From CAZKTS01 sp964555735 (GTDB taxonomy: Bacteria > Actinomycetota > Acidimicrobiia > IMCC26256 > PALSA-555), in assembly GCA_964555735.1 (NCBI GenBank), contig CAZKTS010000026.1, forward strand, positions 1 through 8,664: 8,664 nt of DNA. The letters are read 5' to 3'. Position numbers and translations under genes: made by a program. The notes beneath the pieces were generated by a model. It did no database searches and was not told the origin of the DNA. It saw only the letters and a list, made by a program, of their open reading frames with translations. How positions within the stretch are numbered: the first letter of the stretch is position 1; each line of letters begins with the position of its first letter. This document shows positions 5,580-8,664 of this stretch, in pieces.

Positions 5580-6812
5580 ATGCGAGGGACGATGCAGGGG
5601 CCGATTCGATCGTGGATCGGGATCGCCGGACGAACGGCGGTCGCGGTCGGGGCACTGCTACTGGTCGCGGCGCCGATGGCCGCGGCCGCCCAGAGCACCG
5701 AGGACCCGAAGGGTGATCCGTCGACGACGTCGACGACCGTGGTGGCACCGGAGACGAAGCCGGACGCGGCGCCCGAAGCGCCACCGGCGCCCGGACCGGC
5801 AGGGCCGGCCGCGGCGGGCGAAGAGATCCGCGGGCTCGTCGTCGACGGCAACACCGGCGACCGCCAGGTCGGGATCTGCGTGCAGTTCTTCGCCGCCGAC
5901 CAGGTGCCCCCGGCGCCCGACGGCTTCGCGATCACGGGACCCGACGGCTGGTTCTCGTTCACACCCGCGACCGACGCGCCCCAGCAGCTGCTGTTCGCGC
6001 GACCGGTGAACCCCGGGGACTGCACCAAGCTCCAGAGCTCGGGTCCGGTACCCGAATGGCTCTACGACCAGCCGGTCGACCTGGGGAACCTGGTCCCGCC
6101 GCCGGGCGCGGCGACGCTCGTCGGCCCGACCCAGACCGGCGTGTGCATGGGGCAGGACGAGCTCTACGTGGGTGACTGCAGCTTCGACCCGCCGCGCGGC
6201 CCGAGCACGATCACGGGCACCGTGCGCGCCACGACCGGCGACCCGGTGTCGGAGGCCTGCGTGTTCGCACTCGCGGGCGACGGTGTGTACGGGCCCGCGG
6301 TCAGCGCGGACGACGGCGGCTACGTCATCACCGGGCTGCCCGAGGCCGAGACGTTCTACGTGGGGTTCATTCCGCCGTTCGACCAGACCGGCGACGGCCC
6401 GTGCTCGACGGGCGACGGCCCGCCGCCGGCGTCGGCCGACGGCGAGCTCCAGCCGGAGTTCTTCGCGAACACCTGGATCGACCTCGCCAACCCCGGGCTC
6501 GAGGACCCCGCGACGTACGCGGCCTCGGTCGGCGCGGCACCCGTCGAGAGCGGTGCCACCGGCATCGACGCCTGCCTCTCCACGGACGCGGGGAACGTGA
6601 CCCCGCGACCGACGTGTGAGGTCGCCGCCGCGCAAGCCGTCGCCGGCGATCCCGGTGCGGGCGGCCTCGCGTTCACCGGCGCCGATGGCACCACGATCAC
6701 CGCGGTGGTCGGTGCGGCGCTCGTGGCGGTCGGCGCCGGGCTCCTGCTCCTGCGACGGCGAGTCAGCCTTCGGCCGGCTCGCGTGGCGACAGGTCGAGCG
6801 ACGCGGAGTTGA
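5580..6812 (+). CDS. Secreted surface protein with LAFTG sortase signal and two Ig-like/carboxypeptidase-regulatory-like domains
   Basis: The product has 410 residues. Residues 1-37 are a signal peptide: positive start, hydrophobic core VAVGALLLVA, and likely cleavage after AAA at 37/38. Residues 40-80 are a Thr/Pro/Ala-rich, probably wall-spanning or glycosylated, linker. Two beta-sandwich modules follow, about 82-142 (EIRGLVVDGNTGDRQVGICV...GPDGWFSF) and 210-265 (ITGTVRATTGDPVSEACV...DDGGYVITGLP). Both show the G-x-V-x-D/T-x-x-G...V-x-x-A/I-C-V...DGG/W-F/Y pattern of carboxypeptidase-regulatory-like domains. Eight cysteines in the mature part suggest disulfides outside the cell. The C terminus has LAFTG (363-367), a hydrophobic helix (373-391) and RRR (392-394), the layout of a sorting signal. 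LAxTG is the motif reported for class E sortases of actinobacteria. No sortase gene is in the window. The start ATG 5580 has GAGAGGGG 9 bases upstream; ATG 5592 is an alternative. The 16 residues after RRR lie entirely in the antisense overlap with msrB. Confidence 0.85.
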   Translation: MRGTMQGPIRSWIGIAGRTAVAVGALLLVAAPMAAAAQSTEDPKGDPSTTSTTVVAPETKPDAAPEAPPAPGPAGPAAAGEEIRGLVVDGNTGDRQVGICVQFFAADQVPPAPDGFAITGPDGWFSFTPATDAPQQLLFARPVNPGDCTKLQSSGPVPEWLYDQPVDLGNLVPPPGAATLVGPTQTGVCMGQDELYVGDCSFDPPRGPSTITGTVRATTGDPVSEACVFALAGDGVYGPAVSADDGGYVITGLPEAETFYVGFIPPFDQTGDGPCSTGDGPPPASADGELQPEFFANTWIDLANPGLEDPATYAASVGAAPVESGATGIDACLSTDAGNVTPRPTCEVAAAQAVAGDPGAGGLAFTGADGTTITAVVGAALVAVGAGLLLLRRRVSLRPARVATGRATRS

Positions 6813-7182
6813 TGCAGTACCGCTGACCGGTGGGCCCCGGGCCGTCGGGGAAGACGTGCCCGAGGTGCCCACCGCAGCGGCGACACACCACCTCTTCCCG
6901 GATCATGCCGTGGGAGAGGTCGCGCTTGACCTCGACGGCCTCGGCGACGGCCGGCTCGGTGAAGCTGGGCCAGCCGGTACCCGAGTCGAACTTGGTGTCG
7001 GCGTCGAAGAGCTCGGCGCCGCACCCGGCACAGACGTACATGCCGTCGTCGTGGCAGTCCCAGTACTGGCCGGTGAACGCCCGCTCGGTGCCGGCCTTGC
7101 GGAGCACGGCGAACTGCTCGGGCGACAGCTCCTCACGCCACTCGTCGTCGGTCTTGGTCACGTCCCGGGTCTGCTCGCTCAT
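6763..7182 (-). CDS. msrB: Peptide-methionine (R)-S-oxide reductase MsrB
   Basis: The protein is 139 residues, the full length of a stand-alone MsrB. It reduces methionine-R-sulfoxide in proteins back to methionine in the cytoplasm. The zinc site is complete: C51-x-x-C54 (CAGC) and C100-x-x-C103 (CRRC). The catalytic cysteine is C123 in RYCINSASL. GTGWPSF (68-74) and HLGHVFPDGP (106-115) are conserved substrate-site segments. At the position where E. coli-type enzymes carry a resolving cysteine (CGWPSF) there is T69, so recycling would use another cysteine (C43 is a candidate) or direct thioredoxin reduction. It lies 20 bases downstream of ridA. Start ATG 7182 has GGAG spaced 7. An in-frame ATG at 7206 overlaps the ridA stop as ATGA and would add MKLKWRRR; it is a real alternative. 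The 3' end overlaps the surface-protein gene by 50 bases. Confidence 0.95.
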   Translation of the reverse strand: MSEQTRDVTKTDDEWREELSPEQFAVLRKAGTERAFTGQYWDCHDDGMYVCAGCGAELFDADTKFDSGTGWPSFTEPAVAEAVEVKRDLSHGMIREEVVCRRCGGHLGHVFPDGPGPTGQRYCINSASLDLSPREPAEG

Positions 7183-7202
7183 GCGCCGTCTCCACTTCAG
7201 CT

Positions 7203-7601
7203 TCATCGGCTGCCTTGTCTCGGTGAGTACACCAACACCTCGACCTCGAACACCGTTCCCTTGGGGAGCCAGGTGACGCCGACCGTCGAGCGGGCGGGGC
7301 GATGCTCGCCGATGGCCTCGGCGTAGACGGCGTTGACCTCCTGCATCGACTGCGGGCTCTCGACCCCCACGAAGAGGGTCGCCTTGGCGACGTCGGCCCA
7401 GGTGCAGCCGACGTCGGCGAGGACCGCGGTCACGTTGGCGAGCGCCTGGCGGGCCTGGGCCTCGACGCCGCCGGCCACGACCTCGCCGGACGCGTCGACC
7501 CCGATCTGCCCCGAGCAGACGATCCAGTCGCCGGCCCGCACCGCCGGGGAGTACGGCCCGAGCGCAGCCACGCTCGGCGTCGGCAGCGGCTCCACACTCA
7601 T
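7203..7601 (-). CDS. ridA: RidA/YjgF/Rid-family enamine/imine deaminase
   Basis: The protein is 132 residues, normal for the family. RidA hydrolyses reactive enamine/imine intermediates, such as those made from serine or threonine by PLP enzymes, to ketoacids and ammonia. It acts as a trimer with sites at subunit interfaces. Visible signatures are GPYSPAV (15-21), VCSGQIGVD (28-36), the helix ALANVTAVLADVG, the carboxylate-binding R104 in RPARSTV, and E119 fifteen residues later in FEVEVLVY, matching the R105/E120 spacing of E. coli RidA. The start is ATG 7601 with GAGGAG spaced 6. A second, perfect AGGAGG overlaps the ROK stop codon and lies 9 bases before an in-frame TTG at 7631, which would add 10 residues. 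The gene sits 43 bases downstream of the ROK kinase and 20 bases upstream of msrB, so it is probably in their operon. Confidence 0.92.
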   Translation of the reverse strand: MSVEPLPTPSVAALGPYSPAVRAGDWIVCSGQIGVDASGEVVAGGVEAQARQALANVTAVLADVGCTWADVAKATLFVGVESPQSMQEVNAVYAEAIGEHRPARSTVGVTWLPKGTVFEVEVLVYSPRQGSR

Positions 7602-7640
7602 GATGCGCTCCTCAGTGCAATAGGGCGACAAGAACGGACG

Positions 7641-7646
7641 CCTCCT
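7641..7646 (-). promoter_or_regulatory. Perfect AGGAGG upstream of ridA (alternative TTG start)
   Basis: AGGAGG on the minus strand overlaps the last two bases of the ROK-kinase TAG (7647-7645). It is 9 bases from TTG 7631, which is in frame with ridA. A second site, GAGGAG at 7613-7608, serves ATG 7601. The family alignment favours the ATG, so the stronger site is left unexplained. Confidence 0.45.
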
Positions 7647-8529
7647 AAGAACCGTGGGCGCGGCGCCAGGCGGCGGCGCCCATGAGGCCGGGGTCGTCGC
7701 CGAGCGCCGACGTCACGACGTCGGGCGGCTCGCCCGCCGGTCCGTAGCGGTGGATGGCCTCGCGGATCGGCGCGAGCACCAGCTCGCCGTTGCGCCCGAC
7801 ACCCCCGCCCACCACCACGACCTCGGGCGCGAGCACATGGACGAGGTTGCTGATCCCGATGCCCACCGCGTCCATCGCCTCCTGCCAGACGGCCTTCGCG
7901 GTGGCGTCGCCCGCCACGACCATCTGCACGAGCTCAGCGCCGTGCACATCGAGCCCGCGCGCCGTCGCGAGCCGCGCGAGCGCGGTGCCTGAGCCGAGGC
8001 CCTCGACGGTCGACTCACCGCCTGCCGCTGCGGCCACACGGTCGATGACCGTGTGCCCGACCTCGCCGCCGGAGCGCCGGGGGAGCAGCACCCGACCGTC
8101 GATGACCGCGCCCGCGCCGACGCCCGTCGACACGGTCACGTACACGACGTCGCGGTAGTCGCGGCCGGCGCCGAAGTACGCCTCACCGACGGCGGCGACA
8201 TCGGCGTCGTTCGCCAGGGTCACCGTCAGCTCGAGATCGTGCTCGAGCTCTCGACGGTTGATCTGCTCGCGCCACGGACCGGGCAGGTTCGGCGCGTGCA
8301 GCAGGATGCCGGCCTCGTGGTCGACGCGTCCCGGCACCGCGATGACCGCGTGCTCCACCGGGTGCCGATCGCGCATGGCGCGTAGCAGCGCGCGGAACGG
8401 CTCGATCGTCGGCGCATCGTGCGGCGTCGGCGCGTGGTCGTGGTCGATGAACGTGCCGTCCCTCGCCACGACCGCGACGCGCATGTTGGTGCCGCCGAGG
8501 TCGACGGCGAGGGTGTGGGGTCTCGTCAC
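7645..8529 (-). CDS. ROK-family sugar kinase, probable glucokinase, lacking the zinc motif
   Basis: The protein is 294 residues. The N-terminal phosphate-binding motif is DLGGTN (10-15). IAVPGRVD (63-70) and NLPGPW (81-86) fit the sugar-binding lobe. Catalytic base D108 lies in ANDAD, and STGVGAGAVIDG (134-145) is the second phosphate loop. E156 and H159 in GEVGHT match the sugar-contact ExGH motif, and VVVGGGVGRNGEL is the adenosine-side glycine stretch. In most ROK kinases a C-x-C-G-x-x-G-C zinc motif follows the GH; here the stretch is AAAAGGESTVEGLGSGTAL, with no cysteine. The start is GTG 8529, which shares GTGA with the zwf stop, so the two are translationally coupled. Phosphorylation of glucose to glucose-6-phosphate next to its dehydrogenase is the natural reading. 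ROK proteins also include kinases for fructose, mannose or N-acetylated sugars, so the substrate is inferred from context. There is no N-terminal helix-turn-helix, so it is not a ROK repressor. Confidence 0.9.
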   Translation of the reverse strand: MTRPHTLAVDLGGTNMRVAVVARDGTFIDHDHAPTPHDAPTIEPFRALLRAMRDRHPVEHAVIAVPGRVDHEAGILLHAPNLPGPWREQINRRELEHDLELTVTLANDADVAAVGEAYFGAGRDYRDVVYVTVSTGVGAGAVIDGRVLLPRRSGGEVGHTVIDRVAAAAGGESTVEGLGSGTALARLATARGLDVHGAELVQMVVAGDATAKAVWQEAMDAVGIGISNLVHVLAPEVVVVGGGVGRNGELVLAPIREAIHRYGPAGEPPDVVTSALGDDPGLMGAAAWRRAHGS

Positions 8530-8664
8530 AGCACCGGGTCGTGCCAGCCGTCGCCGCCCTTGATCAGCCCCTCGGACTGCGGCGGTCCCCACGTGTGCAC
8601 CTTGTACGGGTACGCGGTGTCGTGGCGGGTGAGGACGTCGTCGACCACGCGCCACGCGGCCTCG
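8526..8664 (-). CDS. zwf: Glucose-6-phosphate dehydrogenase, C-terminal 45 residues (rest beyond window)
   Basis: The minus-strand frame is open from the window edge to TGA at 8528-8526 and encodes 45 residues. It starts EAAWRVVDDVL and contains YPYKVHTWGPPQSEGLI and GGDGWHDPVL. This matches the end of G6PD proteins, where E-A-W-x-x-V-D is followed by P-Y-x-x-G-T/S-W-G-P and a final G-x-x-W. The enzyme oxidises glucose-6-phosphate to 6-phosphogluconolactone with NADP+, the entry step of the oxidative pentose phosphate pathway. The coenzyme and active-site regions lie outside the window. The stop overlaps the ROK kinase GTG start by 4 bases, so the product of the kinase would be this enzyme's substrate. 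Only the C terminus is seen, but the residue pattern is distinctive. Confidence 0.87.
   Translation of the reverse strand, partial: EAAWRVVDDVLTRHDTAYPYKVHTWGPPQSEGLIKGGDGWHDPVL

Noticed and set aside
5471..5716. Small 81-codon plus-strand frame in the P450/surface-protein gap
   Set aside because: There is no ribosome-binding site, it has low-complexity Gly/Arg composition, and most of it overlaps the signal-peptide region of the supported gene.
5658..6872. Minus-strand frame of 404 codons opposite the surface protein
   Set aside because: It is Arg/Gly/Val-rich shadow sequence, whereas the plus-strand frame has a signal peptide and a complete sorting signal.
1..8664. Mobile element, defence island, CRISPR array or toxin-antitoxin system
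   Set aside because: There are no transposase, integrase, nuclease, toxin or repeat-spacer patterns; composition and gene style are uniform across the window.

Overview
The window is very GC-rich and gene-dense, with about 98% of bases in or beside a supported gene. It reads like a chromosomal segment of a high-GC actinobacterium. The lineage markers are a DUF2510 N-terminal motif, an LAxTG-type sorting signal of the kind used by actinobacterial class E sortases, GTG starts, 4-base stop/start overlaps, and a P450 of the steroid/terpenoid-type bacterial group. A member of Acidimicrobiia or a related deep branch would fit, but that is inference. I see no rRNA, tRNA, CRISPR, insertion sequence, integrase or prophage gene. 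No stretch over 300 bases lacks a gene; the longest gaps are 180 bases (5400-5579), 144 bases (1644-1787) and 103 bases (4073-4175).

Layout, left to right. (1) At 1-634 (+), the C-terminal end of an ArsR-family repressor overlaps an AHSA1/SRPBCC ligand-binding protein by 8 bases, a common two-gene unit. (2) At 648-1643 (-), a DUF2510 single-pass membrane protein has a PsbP/LpqN-like outer domain; it meets the SRPBCC gene tail to tail across a hairpin. (3) At 1788-2468 (+), an orphan OmpR-type response regulator converges on, and overlaps by 19 bases, a REC-GAF-EAL cyclic-di-GMP phosphodiesterase at 2450-4072 (-). No histidine kinase is present for either receiver. (4) At 4176-5399 (-) is a cytochrome P450. 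(5) At 5580-6812 (+) is a secreted, probably sortase-anchored surface protein, divergent from the P450 across a 180-base region rich in palindromes and direct repeats. (6) At 6763-8664 (-), a run of four genes is read right to left: zwf (3' end only), a ROK sugar kinase, ridA and msrB. The first two share a GTGA overlap and the others are separated by 43 and 20 bases.

The right-hand run makes sense as one transcription unit. A ROK kinase (probable glucokinase) and glucose-6-phosphate dehydrogenase feed the NADPH-generating branch of the pentose phosphate pathway. RidA and MsrB are damage-control enzymes for reactive enamines/imines and for oxidised methionine. Thioredoxin-linked MsrB recycling ultimately draws on NADPH, so the grouping is coherent, though the link is inference.

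I do not see a clearly new multi-gene system. The observations most worth a second look are mostly regulatory or architectural. They are a hairpin that would mask the ribosome-binding site of the cyclic-di-GMP phosphodiesterase, an operator-like cluster between the P450 and the surface protein, a 50-base antisense overlap of the surface protein with msrB, and a ROK kinase that lacks the usual zinc-binding cysteines.
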